DNA from: Micromonospora radicis
GTDB lineage: Bacteria > Actinomycetota > Actinomycetes > Mycobacteriales > Micromonosporaceae
DNA length: 64,000 nucleotides
Reading direction: 5' to 3'
NCBI RefSeq assembly: GCF_003583405.1
Contig: NZ_QXEC01000020.1
Coordinates: 47,057 to 111,056 of the forward strand
The stretch's first letter is position 1, and each line of letters begins with the position of its first letter. Below, one piece after another: positions 52,613 to 61,158 of the stretch. Made by a program: the position numbers and the translations under genes. The notes under the pieces were generated by a model, which searched no databases, was not told the origin of the DNA, and was given only the letters and a program-made list of their open reading frames with translations.

Positions 52613-53248
52613 ATGAACTTCCTGACGCTCCTGCCGCTGGCCGTGGTGATGGTCGCCGGCACCCAGTTGGTGGCGGCGGTCTTCTTCGCCTCGTCCGACC
52701 GTCCACGCGCCGCGTCGCTGGGCTACCTGGCCGGGGCGGCGCTGGTGGTCTGCGGTGGTACGACCCTGTCCTGGGCGGTGATCCGGCTCTTCAAACTGAA
52801 CTTCTCCAGCGGTGGTGGCCATCGCACCGTCGAGCGGGCCATCGACTGGTTCGTCCTCGCCCTGCTCGTGGTGCTGGCGATCGTGGTGTACCTGCGTCGG
52901 CACGCCGGAGCGCCGGGCTGGATGGCACGACTCCAACACGCCGGCCCGGGGTACGCGCTGCGGGTCGGTCTGCTGCTCTTCCTCGCCATGCCGTCCGACG
53001 ACCTGACCATGCTCACGGTCGGCGCCACTGCCGCCCGGCACGACCTGCCCTGGTGGCACCTGCTGCCGTTCGTGCTGCTCACCCTGGCCCTGCTCGCCCT
53101 GCCGCTACTCGCGCTGCTGCTGCTCGGGCACCGGGCCGCAGTAGTGCTGCCGCGGATCCGGAACTGGGCGAACACTCACGCCTGGCTGGTCAGTGAGGCG
53201 GTGATCGCGCTCTTCCTGGTGCTCACCACCGTCGACCTGGTGCGGTGA
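52613..53248 (+). CDS. GAP family (LysE/Sap-like) membrane protein
   Basis: A 211-residue polytopic membrane protein with about six helices. The first, MNFLTLLPLAVVMVAGTQLVAAVFFASS, and the motif LLFLAMPSDDLTMLTVGA fit the GAP/Sap (sulfolipid-1-addressing protein) group of LysE-like transporters. The substrate is unknown. It directly follows the 86-residue gene. Confidence 0.78.
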   Translation: MNFLTLLPLAVVMVAGTQLVAAVFFASSDRPRAASLGYLAGAALVVCGGTTLSWAVIRLFKLNFSSGGGHRTVERAIDWFVLALLVVLAIVVYLRRHAGAPGWMARLQHAGPGYALRVGLLLFLAMPSDDLTMLTVGATAARHDLPWWHLLPFVLLTLALLALPLLALLLLGHRAAVVLPRIRNWANTHAWLVSEAVIALFLVLTTVDLVR

Positions 53249-53317
53249 TTCGGGTCACAGCTGTCACGTCGCCGCCGGTGCGGTCCGTCGTCCGGGTATC
53301 CGACGAGGGAGGTTGAC

Positions 53318-53598
53318 ATGCGGGTGCTTGTCACGGGAGCCGGCGGCCGGCTGGGCCAAGCGACCGTTCCCCGGCTGGTCGACGCCGGGTTCGAGGTGCG
53401 TGCCACCAGCCGGCGGGCGCGTACCGGATCGGGTGTGCAGTGGGTCGTGGCGGACCTGGCCAGCGGCGCGGGCGGTTTCCCGGCAAGCTCGGGCGGGAGT
53501 TGCGGGCCGGTGGGCTGGTGACCGAGGCGCAACCGACGGGCCGGCGTAGCTTCGCCGACTACCTGTCCGACACGTACGGGGGAACGCCGGCAAGATGA
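53318..53598 (+). pseudogene. NAD(P)-binding NmrA-like protein with large internal deletion
   Basis: The first 54 codons encode a normal start (MRVLVTGAGGRLGQATVPRL, Rossmann GxxGxxG). The frame then shifts by the deletion into the typical C-terminus (GKLGRELRAGGLVTEA, GRRSFADYLSDTYG) ending at TGA 53596. About 150-170 middle residues are gone, so the product cannot be functional. Confidence 0.8.
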
Positions 53599-53635
53599 CG
53601 AACTTTCTCCTTCACGTTCGCCCTACCGTCGACTC

Positions 53636-53833
53636 ATGCTCACGTTCGTCGCCACCAGCATTCTGTACGTCTGTGGGTTCGTCTTCCTCTACGGGGTGAT
53701 CCGGCTCGCCGTCCGGCACGCCCTTGAGGACATCGAGCTGCGTCGCGTGCAGGCCGCCCGGGCCGAGGAGATGGCCGCCGCGCGGGACCACGCGATGCTG
53801 CAGAAGCACGGCTTCCTGACCAACAACGGCTGA
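53636..53833 (+). CDS. small hypothetical membrane protein
   Basis: A 65-residue protein with one N-terminal membrane helix (LTFVATSILYVCGFVFLYGVI) and an amphipathic charged tail. TACCGT lies 6 bases before the ATG and no ribosome site is seen, which fits a leaderless transcript. The function is unknown. Confidence 0.65.
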   Translation: MLTFVATSILYVCGFVFLYGVIRLAVRHALEDIELRRVQAARAEEMAAARDHAMLQKHGFLTNNG

Positions 53834-53970
53834 CGGCTCGGCTCGGCTCGCGCAGCGGTCGGGCCGGCCACCGCGGCACCGGTCCGGTGCGTGTCGGACC
53901 GGTCGGTACGTGGCCCTCCGGTCGGCTGCCGACGGTCCGGCCCGGGCGGGATGCGACGATCGCATCCGTG

Positions 53971-54519
53971 ATGGGAACGCTGAAGACCGAGCCTGCCCGT
54001 ACCCGACCCGACCTGCTGGCCGCGCCGGTCGCCGCGGCGTTGGCGCAGTGGCCCGCCGACGCCCCGGTAGACGTCGACGCGGTACTCGTCGCACCGATCG
54101 ACGCCGAACTCGCCGACACGGCCGCGTTCTGTGCCGCGTACGAGGTGGGGCTGGCCGAGTCGGCCAACTGTGTGGTGGTCGCCGGCAAGCGCGACGGCGT
54201 GCTCCGGTACGCGGCCTGCCTGGTGCTCGCCACCACCCGGGTCGACGTCAACGGGGTGGCCCGCCGAGCGTTGGACGTACGCAAGGCGAGCTTCGCGCCG
54301 ATGGCCGACGCGGTCGAGTCGACCGGCATGGAGTACGGCGGGATCACCCCGATCGGCCTGCCGCCACAGTGGCCGATCCTGGTCGACGCGCGGGTGGTGA
54401 CCGCGCCGTACGTGGTCGTCGGATCGGGCGTACGGCACAGCAAGATCGCGCTGCCGGGCCCGGCGCTGGCCGCGCTGCCGAACGCGCGGATGGTGGAGGA
54501 CCTGGCCAAGCCGGCCTGA
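53971..54519 (+). CDS. YbaK/EbsC-family aminoacyl-tRNA deacylase-like protein
   Basis: A 182-residue trans-editing-type protein. The fold is shown by VVAGKRDGVLRYAACLVLATTRVDVNGVARRALDVRKASFAPMADAVESTGMEYGGITPIGLP when aligned across the domain (KASFA, GGITPIGLP motifs), ending HSKIALPG. It may remove misacylated amino acids from tRNA; the substrate is not known. ATG 53971 or GTG 53968 are equivalent starts. It is convergent with the DsbA gene. Confidence 0.82.
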   Translation: MGTLKTEPARTRPDLLAAPVAAALAQWPADAPVDVDAVLVAPIDAELADTAAFCAAYEVGLAESANCVVVAGKRDGVLRYAACLVLATTRVDVNGVARRALDVRKASFAPMADAVESTGMEYGGITPIGLPPQWPILVDARVVTAPYVVVGSGVRHSKIALPGPALAALPNARMVEDLAKPA

Positions 54520-54540
54520 TCCTCGATCACCGTCGATGTT

Positions 54541-54554
54541 GTTGCACGTGAAAC
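54541..54554. promoter_or_regulatory. degenerate parS-like site
   Basis: GTTGCACGTGAAAC differs from GTTTCACGTGAAAC at one position that is variable in the general TGTTNCACGTGAAACA consensus. It lies 22 kb from oriC on the other side from parAB, in a convergent gap. Confidence 0.55.
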
Positions 54555-54581
54555 GTCGCCGGTCGACTGCCGGCGCCGGGA

Positions 54582-55217
54582 TCACCCTTCGGCGGTCTCG
54601 CGCTGTTCGACCTCGGCGAGGGCGGCCAGCAGGGTGGCCGGCTCCTGCGCGCCGGTGACCGCGTACTTTCCGGCGAGCACGAAGGTGGGCACGCTGGTCA
54701 CCCCGAGCTGCCGGGCGGCGGTCAGTTCGGCGGTGAGTTCGGCGACGCCCTCGTCGGAATCGAGGAACCGGCGGGCCTCGGCGCCGTCCAGGTCGACCGT
54801 GCCCGCGACGGCAGCGAGCGCCTCCCGGGAGCCGATGTCGACGCCGTCGGTGAAGTGGGCGCGGTGCAGGGCCTCGACCATCTCGCCCCCCCGCCCTCGC
54901 TCGGCGGCCCAGCTGATCAGGCGGTGCGCCTCGAAGGTGTTGGCCGCGATGGCGCGCTCGAAGTGGAGGTCCAGCCCGACGCTCGCGCCGACCTCGGTGA
55001 CCTGGGTGGCCATCTGCGCCGCCCGCTGCGGCCCACCGAACTTCTCGCCCAGCACGTCGAGCAGCGGACGCGGCTCGGCCACCGGCGTCTCGTCGAGCTG
55101 GAAGGGGCGGTGCCGGACGGTCACCTTGCCGTCGTACGAGGCCAGCGCCGCGTCCAGCCGTCGCCGACCGATCCAGCACCAGGGGCAGACCACGTCGGCG
55201 TAGATGTCGATCTCCAT
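54582..55217 (-). CDS. DsbA family (FrnE-like) oxidoreductase
   Basis: A 211-residue cytoplasmic thioredoxin-fold protein with an inserted helical domain. The redox motif is CPWC (VVCPWCWIGRRRL) near residue 11, and the cis-proline loop is LGVTSVPTFVL. There is no signal peptide. ATG 55217 lies 8 bp after the sufE stop. It likely acts as a disulfide isomerase; the substrate is unknown. Confidence 0.9.
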   Translation of the reverse strand: MEIDIYADVVCPWCWIGRRRLDAALASYDGKVTVRHRPFQLDETPVAEPRPLLDVLGEKFGGPQRAAQMATQVTEVGASVGLDLHFERAIAANTFEAHRLISWAAERGRGGEMVEALHRAHFTDGVDIGSREALAAVAGTVDLDGAEARRFLDSDEGVAELTAELTAARQLGVTSVPTFVLAGKYAVTGAQEPATLLAALAEVEQRETAEG

Positions 55218-55225
55218 AACCGGGA

Positions 55226-55666
55226 TCAACCCGTCTTCCCGGCGATCTGTTCCCGGACCTGCCGCTTCAGCCGGGCCAGGACGGCCGTCCCGCCGCGTAC
55301 CCGCAGTGGGCTGATCGCCTGGGCCAGGCCCATCCGCTGATACAGGTCGTCCGGTACGGCGAGCACCTGCTCCGCGGTGGCGTCGGCCAGCCCCTCGGCG
55401 AGGATGCCGGCGAACGCGCGGGTGGTCGGCGCCTCCGGCGGGCAGTCGAACAGCGTCCGTACCCTCCCCTCGGGCGTCAGCTCGGCCCGGAGGAAGAACG
55501 GCGTCTGACACTCCGTCACCTGCTCCATGCCCTGATGACCCTGCTGCCCGGCGGGGAGCGGCGGCACCGCGTCGGAGAACTCCAGCAGCATCTCCAGCAC
55601 CACCTCGCGCGGTGCGGCGGCGAACTCGTCGACGATCTCGGCCAGCTTGCTCGGCATCTCGGGCAT
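55226..55666 (-). CDS. sufE: SufE family cysteine desulfurase activator
   Basis: A 146-residue sulfur-acceptor protein for Fe-S cluster assembly. The catalytic Cys is in VTECQTPFF. The family pattern continues as LFDCPPEAPTTRAFAGILAEGL and the C-terminal LSPLRVRG-like LISPLRVRG stretch. It precedes the DsbA gene and is 18 bp from the CBS gene, so the three leftward genes may be co-transcribed. A SUF operon is not in the window. Confidence 0.92.
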   Translation of the reverse strand: MPEMPSKLAEIVDEFAAAPREVVLEMLLEFSDAVPPLPAGQQGHQGMEQVTECQTPFFLRAELTPEGRVRTLFDCPPEAPTTRAFAGILAEGLADATAEQVLAVPDDLYQRMGLAQAISPLRVRGGTAVLARLKRQVREQIAGKTG

Positions 55667-55684
55667 TCCGCCAGGCTACCGGCG

Positions 55685-56110
55685 TCACCCGGTGGGCGAC
55701 TGCTCGCTGATCTGGCCGAGAGCGGACTGCGGGTCGAGCTGCACGGCCAGGTCACCGAGGGAGACGATGCCGACCAGCTTGCGCTCGACGTCGCAGACCA
55801 ACACCCGACGTACGCCGCGTTCGCGCATCAGCGCCGCCGCGTCACCCGCCGAGCAGTTCTGCTCGATCATCACCACCTCGCGGGTGGTGATCGAACCGAT
55901 CGTGGTGGTGGTGGGATCGCTGTTCGCGGCGACCGCCCGGACCACGATGTCGCGGTCGGTGAGCAGCCCGGCGAGGGTGGCGCCGTCGGTGACCACGACG
56001 TCACCGATGTCGGCCTCCTTCATCACCCGGGCCGCCTCGTCCAGGGTGGTTTCCGCCGGCAGGTAGATCACCTGCCGGGTCATCACGTCGGCGACGCGGT
56101 AGTCGGACAT
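55685..56110 (-). CDS. two-CBS-domain protein
   Basis: A 141-residue protein made of two CBS motifs (ADVMTRQVIYLPAETTLDEAARVM and TTREVVMIEQNCSAGDAAALM), usually a nucleotide sensor. No partner domain is fused. It is the first of the CBS-sufE-dsbA run, divergent from the HAD gene. Confidence 0.9.
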   Translation of the reverse strand: MSDYRVADVMTRQVIYLPAETTLDEAARVMKEADIGDVVVTDGATLAGLLTDRDIVVRAVAANSDPTTTTIGSITTREVVMIEQNCSAGDAAALMRERGVRRVLVCDVERKLVGIVSLGDLAVQLDPQSALGQISEQSPTG

Positions 56111-56348
56111 GAGAGCCTCCAGAGAACATTCAGCCGATCGGAATGCGGTACCCGGTGGTCCGTCGGCTACACCCGCCGGACACCGTTCACCGATCGGTCG
56201 ACGTCAACCGGCGGGGCCAGCCGGCTACCGAGGTCGAGCGCCGCGTCCACCCGCGGGGAAACGGCAGGGGCCCCGGTTGGTGTCTCCGGTGGCGCAGAGG
56301 CCGCTGCTTGACCGCCGCTGCCGGTCCGGATTACGCGAGGATGGGTGG

Positions 56349-57110
56349 ATGATGCGGGCGGCGCGTGGGCTGTTGCTGGACTTCGGGGGCGTACTGGCGG
56401 ATGCACCGGCTGGCGGGGTGGCGGCTCCGGAGCTGGTGCGGCTGGTGGGTGAGGTGGTCGGTGGGCAGCTCCCGGCCGAGCGGATCTCGGCCGACCTGGT
56501 GGCGGGCGCTCGGGCGTACTCGCTCTGGCGGGATGAGACAAGTGCCTCGGCGGAGCCGATCGAACTGCCACACGACCGGGTGTGGGCCGACTTCGTCACC
56601 CAGGGTTGGCCCGAGCCCGCGCGGGAAGCCGTCGAGCGGGAGGCCACTTCCCTGGCGTACGCCTGGACGTGGCGCACCGAGTGGGCGGTGCGTCCCGGCA
56701 TCCCCGAGGCTCTCGGCGCGGCCGTCGACGCGGGCCTGCCGATGGCCGTCGTCAGCAACGCCCTCTGCGGTGCCGCCCACCGCGACTTCCTCGCCGCCGC
56801 CGGACTGTCCCGGTTCTTCGAGGTCGAGTTCTACAGCGACGAGACCGGGCTACGGAAACCCAACCCGCGCTTCGCCGAACTGGCCGCCGAGGCGATCGGC
56901 GTACCGATCGGGCAGTGTTGGTTCGTCGGCGACAGCCTGCACCGGGATGTCGCCTGTGCCCGGCGGGCCGGCACCGGGGCGGCCGTGCTGATGCGCTCGC
57001 CGCGCACCGACCGCGAGCCGGAGCATCCCGACGTGTCGCCGGACGCCTGGATCGAGGATGGGTACGGGCTGCTCGACCTGCTCCACCGCAGCCGGCGGGA
57101 CGCATCCTAA
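56349..57110 (+). CDS. HAD family hydrolase
   Basis: A 253-residue phosphatase-like enzyme. Motif I is LLLDFGGVL (nucleophile Asp, with Gly in place of the second Asp); motif II is VVSNA; LRKPNPR holds the Lys; motif IV is WFVGDSLHRDV. ATG 56349 or 56352 has AGGATGGG upstream; the ORF's extension to 56109 is not supported. The substrate is unknown. Confidence 0.85.
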   Translation: MMRAARGLLLDFGGVLADAPAGGVAAPELVRLVGEVVGGQLPAERISADLVAGARAYSLWRDETSASAEPIELPHDRVWADFVTQGWPEPAREAVEREATSLAYAWTWRTEWAVRPGIPEALGAAVDAGLPMAVVSNALCGAAHRDFLAAAGLSRFFEVEFYSDETGLRKPNPRFAELAAEAIGVPIGQCWFVGDSLHRDVACARRAGTGAAVLMRSPRTDREPEHPDVSPDAWIEDGYGLLDLLHRSRRDAS

Positions 57111-57215
57111 CCATCCGACGACGGGTCGACCCGTCCTTGGCTGAACCACGGCCGGTGTCCATCCCGGAGCCTTACCTTCCGGAAGGAAACCATCCGCCGG
57201 GGCAGGGAGCAGCCC

Positions 57216-58112
57216 GTGTTCGACGACGTACGGCAGATCGAAGCCGGTGTGCTCGACGTCGGGTACGTCGACGCCGGTCCGCCGGACGGACCGGCGGTGC
57301 TTCTGCTGCACGGCTGGCCGTACGACATCCACAGCTTCGCCGCCGCGACGCCCCTGCTGACGGCGGCCGGTCACCGCGTGCTGGTGCCGTACGCCAGAGG
57401 GCATGGCAGCACCCGGTTCCGGTCCGCCGACACGGTACGCAACGGCCAGCCGGCCGCCCAGGCGCTGGACCTCATCGCGTTCCTGGACGCCCTCGGCATC
57501 GAGCAGGCGACGCTGGCCGGGTTCGACTGGGGAGCGAGGACGGCGGACATCGTGGCCGCGATCTGGCCCGAGCGCTGTCGGGGCCTGGTCGCGGTGAGCG
57601 GCTACCTCATCGACGGCCAGGCGTCCGGGCGGATGCCACTGCCACCGGTGGCCGAACACGCCTGGTGGTACCAGTTCTACTTCGCCACCGAACGGGGCAG
57701 GGAGGGCTACGCCAGGAACACGTACGACTTCGCCAGGATGATCTGGCAGACGGCCTCGCCGAGGTGGGACTTCGACGACGCCACGTTCCGCCGCAGCGCT
57801 GCCGCGTTCGACAACCCGGATCACGTCGACATCGTGATCCACAACTACCGCTGGCGGCTGGGGCTGGCCGACGGCGAACCCCAGTACGCCGACCTGGAGG
57901 AGACGCTGGCCGGCAAGCCGACCATCGCGGTGCCGACGATCAGCCTTGAAGGGGACGCCAACGGGGCGCCGCACCTGGAGCCCGCGGTCTATGCCAAGCA
58001 GTTCACCGGCCCGTACGAGCACCGGACGATCACTGGTGGCATCGGGCACAACCTGCCGCAGGAGGCCCCACAGGCGTTCGTCGACGCGGTGCTGCGGATG
58101 GCGTCGAGCTGA
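57216..58112 (+). CDS. alpha/beta hydrolase, epoxide hydrolase-like
   Basis: A 298-residue enzyme. The oxyanion motif is HGWP (32-35) and the nucleophile elbow GFDWGAR puts an Asp (Asp104) in place of Ser, typical of epoxide hydrolases and haloalkane dehalogenases. The catalytic His is in GGIGHNLPQEAP. GTG 57216 starts MFDDVRQIEAG after a short gap from the HAD gene. The substrate is unknown. Confidence 0.88.
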   Translation: MFDDVRQIEAGVLDVGYVDAGPPDGPAVLLLHGWPYDIHSFAAATPLLTAAGHRVLVPYARGHGSTRFRSADTVRNGQPAAQALDLIAFLDALGIEQATLAGFDWGARTADIVAAIWPERCRGLVAVSGYLIDGQASGRMPLPPVAEHAWWYQFYFATERGREGYARNTYDFARMIWQTASPRWDFDDATFRRSAAAFDNPDHVDIVIHNYRWRLGLADGEPQYADLEETLAGKPTIAVPTISLEGDANGAPHLEPAVYAKQFTGPYEHRTITGGIGHNLPQEAPQAFVDAVLRMASS

Positions 58113-58116
58113 CCAG

Positions 58117-58156
58117 GGCGGCAGTGCCGCCGGACCGTGCGGGCGGCAGTGCCGCC
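58117..58156 (+). terminator. duplicated hairpin between convergent genes
   Basis: GGCGGCAGTGCCGCC, a perfect 15-base palindrome, occurs at 58117-58131 and again at 58142-58156. It starts 4 bp after the hydrolase stop and before the stop of the convergent surface-protein gene; bidirectional termination is likely. Confidence 0.6.
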
Positions 58157-58190
58157 GGAGCGCGCGGGGCCACCGCGACGACTGCCGGGC

Positions 58191-59411
58191 CTACCCGACG
58201 AACGGCAGGCGATTCCGGCGTCGGGCGACGAGCAGCATGAGGCCGCCACCCAGCACCAGGGCGAGACCGGCCCCGGCGATCAGCCCGACCTGCGACCCGG
58301 TGACCGGCAGGCCACCCCCGCCACCGTTGCCCCCGTCATCGCCGCCGTCACCGCCGCTCGCGGCGACCACGACGGCAAAGCCGTCCTCGTTGTCGCTGGC
58401 GTCCACATCGGCCGCCGGTACGGCGACGGCGTTCACCGGCAACTCGGTCCGTTCCGGGCCGGAGCGGGCAGCGAGCGGCTCGGCGGTCAGACCCTCGACT
58501 CGCACCGTTGCGCCGTCCAGCGTGACGGGTGCCTTGGTGTCGGCCGACACCAGCACCAGATTGTGCAGCTCGACCGCGGAGTGGATGCCGTCGTTCGGGT
58601 CGGTGTCCTGCTCGGCCGGTGCGAGCGCGAGCGTGTCGTAGGTGCACTCCGCCGACCGACCGTTGTCGTCGATCACGCACTCCTTCGGCGGCCGGGTGAA
58701 CGTCACCCCCGCGGGCAGGCGCAACGTCGCCTTCACGCCACTGACCGCCTTGCGGCCGTGGTTGACGACCCGGTACCGCACCGCGCCGGACTCACCCGGC
58801 TTCAGCGTCCCGGCGGGCTCGAGCCGGCCGCCCGCGCCGATGCGCACCGATTGCGTCACGTCCGGTGCCACCACCGAGAGGTCGGCTTCGGGTTCGTCGA
58901 CCAACCTGAGCGTGAACCACTTGCTGGACTTGATCCACTCCACGTCCGTACCCCAGGACATGGCAGCCTCGATCCGGAACCTGCCTTCGTAGGGCTCCTG
59001 ATCCTCGCGGACGCGGATGTCGATGGGAAGATCCACCGTTGCGCCGGGCGCCGGCAACAGCTCCGGGTGCACGGCCGAGCTGAACTGGCAGTACCAACCG
59101 GGGGTGTCGCCGTCGCACTCGCCGGAGCCTCCGCCCTCCGGCCAGTTCAGCGAGGCCTTGTTCAGCCAGTCCAACTCGTCGGAGTAGACGTTGAACTGGA
59201 CCACGCTGGGGGTCTCGTCGGTCAGGTTCGTCATTCGCAGATGAACCCGCTTCTTCTGTACGCCCAGCGCGATCGTCGTACCGGTCAGGTCGAACGAGAA
59301 CTTCGGCTCCGCATCCGCCGCGGCGGCGGGACCGGTGGGGGTGGCCAACCCGGTGAGCAGGAGCAGCGCGGCGGCGACTGGGCCCGCCAGCCATCGACGA
59401 CCAGAAGCCAC
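58191..59411 (-). CDS. LPXTG-anchored surface protein
   Basis: A 406-residue exported protein. The signal peptide is GPVAAALLLLTGLATPTGPAAA (cleavage near 30). The beta-rich ectodomain has a DUF11-like VRYRVVNHGRKAVSGVKATLRLPAGV and three Cys pairs. A Gly/Asp linker leads to LPVTG, a membrane helix (LIAGAGLALVLGGGLMLLV) and ARRRNR. A sortase would anchor it to the wall; none is in the window. The function is unknown. Confidence 0.9.
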   Translation of the reverse strand: MASGRRWLAGPVAAALLLLTGLATPTGPAAAADAEPKFSFDLTGTTIALGVQKKRVHLRMTNLTDETPSVVQFNVYSDELDWLNKASLNWPEGGGSGECDGDTPGWYCQFSSAVHPELLPAPGATVDLPIDIRVREDQEPYEGRFRIEAAMSWGTDVEWIKSSKWFTLRLVDEPEADLSVVAPDVTQSVRIGAGGRLEPAGTLKPGESGAVRYRVVNHGRKAVSGVKATLRLPAGVTFTRPPKECVIDDNGRSAECTYDTLALAPAEQDTDPNDGIHSAVELHNLVLVSADTKAPVTLDGATVRVEGLTAEPLAARSGPERTELPVNAVAVPAADVDASDNEDGFAVVVAASGGDGGDDGGNGGGGGLPVTGSQVGLIAGAGLALVLGGGLMLLVARRRNRLPFVG

Positions 59412-59485
59412 GGCATGCTCCTCAGGTGAGCGGAAGGTGTACGGGACGAGACTAACCGCAACGGTCCTGCGGCGTTGTCCCCCAC

Positions 59486-60142
59486 TCAGCCGGAGCGCGC
59501 CACCCGGAAACCCACGTCGTCCACGGTGAACGTCGGGTGGCTACGGCGGCGTACCGACGCCCGGCAACTCCACTGCTCGTCGAACCAGCCGCCGCCGCGC
59601 AGCACCCGGTAGCTGCCGTAGACCTCGGCGTCGTAGACGTCCCAGCACCAGTTCCACACGTTGCCCAACATGTCGTACAGGCCCCAGGCGTTGGGCTGCT
59701 TACCGCCGACGGTGTGGCTGCGTTCCGCTGAGTTGCCCCGGTACCAGGCGATGTCGTCGAGCGGCCCGTAGCGCGGACCGGTGGTGCCGGCGCGGCAGGC
59801 GTACTCCCACTCGGCCTCGGTCGGCAGCCGGAAGCCGTCGGCGGTCGGCTCCCAGTCGACCCGGTCGCCGTCGAGCCGGTAGGCCGGGGTCAGCGCGGAC
59901 TGCCGAGACAGGGCGTTGCAGAAGCGGATCGCGTCCCACCAGGACACGCTCTCGACCGGGCGCCGATCACCGCCGGCCGCGCTGGGGCGTGCGCCGGTGA
60001 CCTGCGCGTACTGGGCCTGGGTGACCGGGACGGCCGCGATCTCGTACGGCCGCAGCGGTACCGACCAGCGTCGTTGGGTACGCCGATCCGACAGGGTCAC
60101 CTGCCCGGCCGCGATGCGGACCAGGGCGGACTCGGTCGTCAC
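59486..60142 (-). CDS. formylglycine-generating-enzyme-fold protein (SUMF1 superfamily)
   Basis: A 218-residue FGE-fold domain: PVTQAQYAQVTG, PVESVSWWDAIRFCNALS, GFRLPTEAEWEYACRAGTT, WGLYDMLGNVWNWCWD and VLRGGGWFDEQWSCRASVRR. True FGE uses two Cys in the last block (xCxxxxCR); here only WSCR is seen, so sulfatase modification is doubtful. GTG 60142 follows TACGCT by 8 bases (leaderless-like); GTG or ATG starts up to 60232 are possible. It is divergent from the SGNH gene. Confidence 0.85.
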   Translation of the reverse strand: MTTESALVRIAAGQVTLSDRRTQRRWSVPLRPYEIAAVPVTQAQYAQVTGARPSAAGGDRRPVESVSWWDAIRFCNALSRQSALTPAYRLDGDRVDWEPTADGFRLPTEAEWEYACRAGTTGPRYGPLDDIAWYRGNSAERSHTVGGKQPNAWGLYDMLGNVWNWCWDVYDAEVYGSYRVLRGGGWFDEQWSCRASVRRRSHPTFTVDDVGFRVARSG

Positions 60143-60313
60143 GAGCAGCGAGCGTACCCGGGGTGGACCGGCGATGACCTCTGCCACGATCCGGCCGGCG
60201 GGGCAGCCCGGCGCGCCGGGCCGGTGCCACACTTCCCGATGTCGAGAAGGGGCCCTTCCGCCGCCGAGGTGGTGCGCGGGAGTCCTCGCTCACCGGCAGT
60301 CGGAGGAGTGGCA

Positions 60314-61099
60314 GTGCGCTGGCGCAGTTACGTCGCGGTCGGGGACAGCTTCACCGAGGGGCTGGACGATCCGTACCCGGAGGGCACCTACCGGGGCTGG
60401 GCCGATCTGGTCGCCACCCGACTCGCCGTCGAGGCCGGCCCGAGCTTCCGGTACGCCAACCTGGCGATCCGGGGGCGCACCTTCCCGCAGGTGGTGGCCG
60501 AGCAGGTGCCCGCCGCGCTGGCCATGAAGCCCGACCTGATCAGCTTCGCCGCCGGTGGCAACGACGTGCTGCGGCGTACCTTCGACCCGGACACCATCGT
60601 CGGTCGCTTCGACGAGGTGGTCGGCCGGCTGCGGGCGGGCGGTGCCGAGGTGGTGCTGTTCCGCTTCGCCGACGTGATGGCGCGGCTGCCGGGGCAGCGG
60701 CTCATCGCTCCCCGGGTCACGCTGCTGAACCGAGCCGTCGGGGAGACCGCCGAGCGGCACGGCGCGATCCTGGTCGACCTGTACGCCGACGACACCTACC
60801 TCAATCCGATGCTGTGGAGCACCGACCGGCTGCATCTCTCGCCGGCCGGGCACCGCCGGGTCGCCGGCCAGGTACTCACCGCCCTCGGGGTCGGCTGCGA
60901 CGAACAGTGGCTGCTCGTACCGCCGCACCCGGAACCGACCCCCTGGCTGGCGGCCCGTACGGCCGACCTGCGTTGGGCCGGTCAGCACCTGGCGCCCTGG
61001 ATCAAACGGCGGATCACCGGCCGATCCTCCGGCGACACCCGGACGGCCAAGCGCCCCAACCTGATCCCGTTCACCTCGCACCAGTCCGACCACCCGTGA
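60314..61099 (+). CDS. SGNH/GDSL hydrolase family protein
   Basis: A 261-residue lipase/esterase-like enzyme. Block I is VAVGDSFTEG (Ser nucleophile), block III AAGGNDVLRR, and block V DRLHLSPAGH (Asp, His). There is no signal peptide. GTG 60314 has GGAGGAG just upstream. The C-terminal tail (KRRITGRSSGDTRTAKR) is basic. The substrate is unknown. Confidence 0.9.
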   Translation: MRWRSYVAVGDSFTEGLDDPYPEGTYRGWADLVATRLAVEAGPSFRYANLAIRGRTFPQVVAEQVPAALAMKPDLISFAAGGNDVLRRTFDPDTIVGRFDEVVGRLRAGGAEVVLFRFADVMARLPGQRLIAPRVTLLNRAVGETAERHGAILVDLYADDTYLNPMLWSTDRLHLSPAGHRRVAGQVLTALGVGCDEQWLLVPPHPEPTPWLAARTADLRWAGQHLAPWIKRRITGRSSGDTRTAKRPNLIPFTSHQSDHP

Positions 61100-61158
61100 C
61101 GGGAGTGAGCCGTGCGCAGGAGCGGGCGGCGGGCGGCTGATCGGCGTACGTTGGGGTC

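Noticed and set aside
53457..53521. Intact 67-codon gene ending at 53521
   Set aside because: Its last codons are the frameshifted reading of an NmrA-like C-terminus, so the locus is better called a pseudogene.
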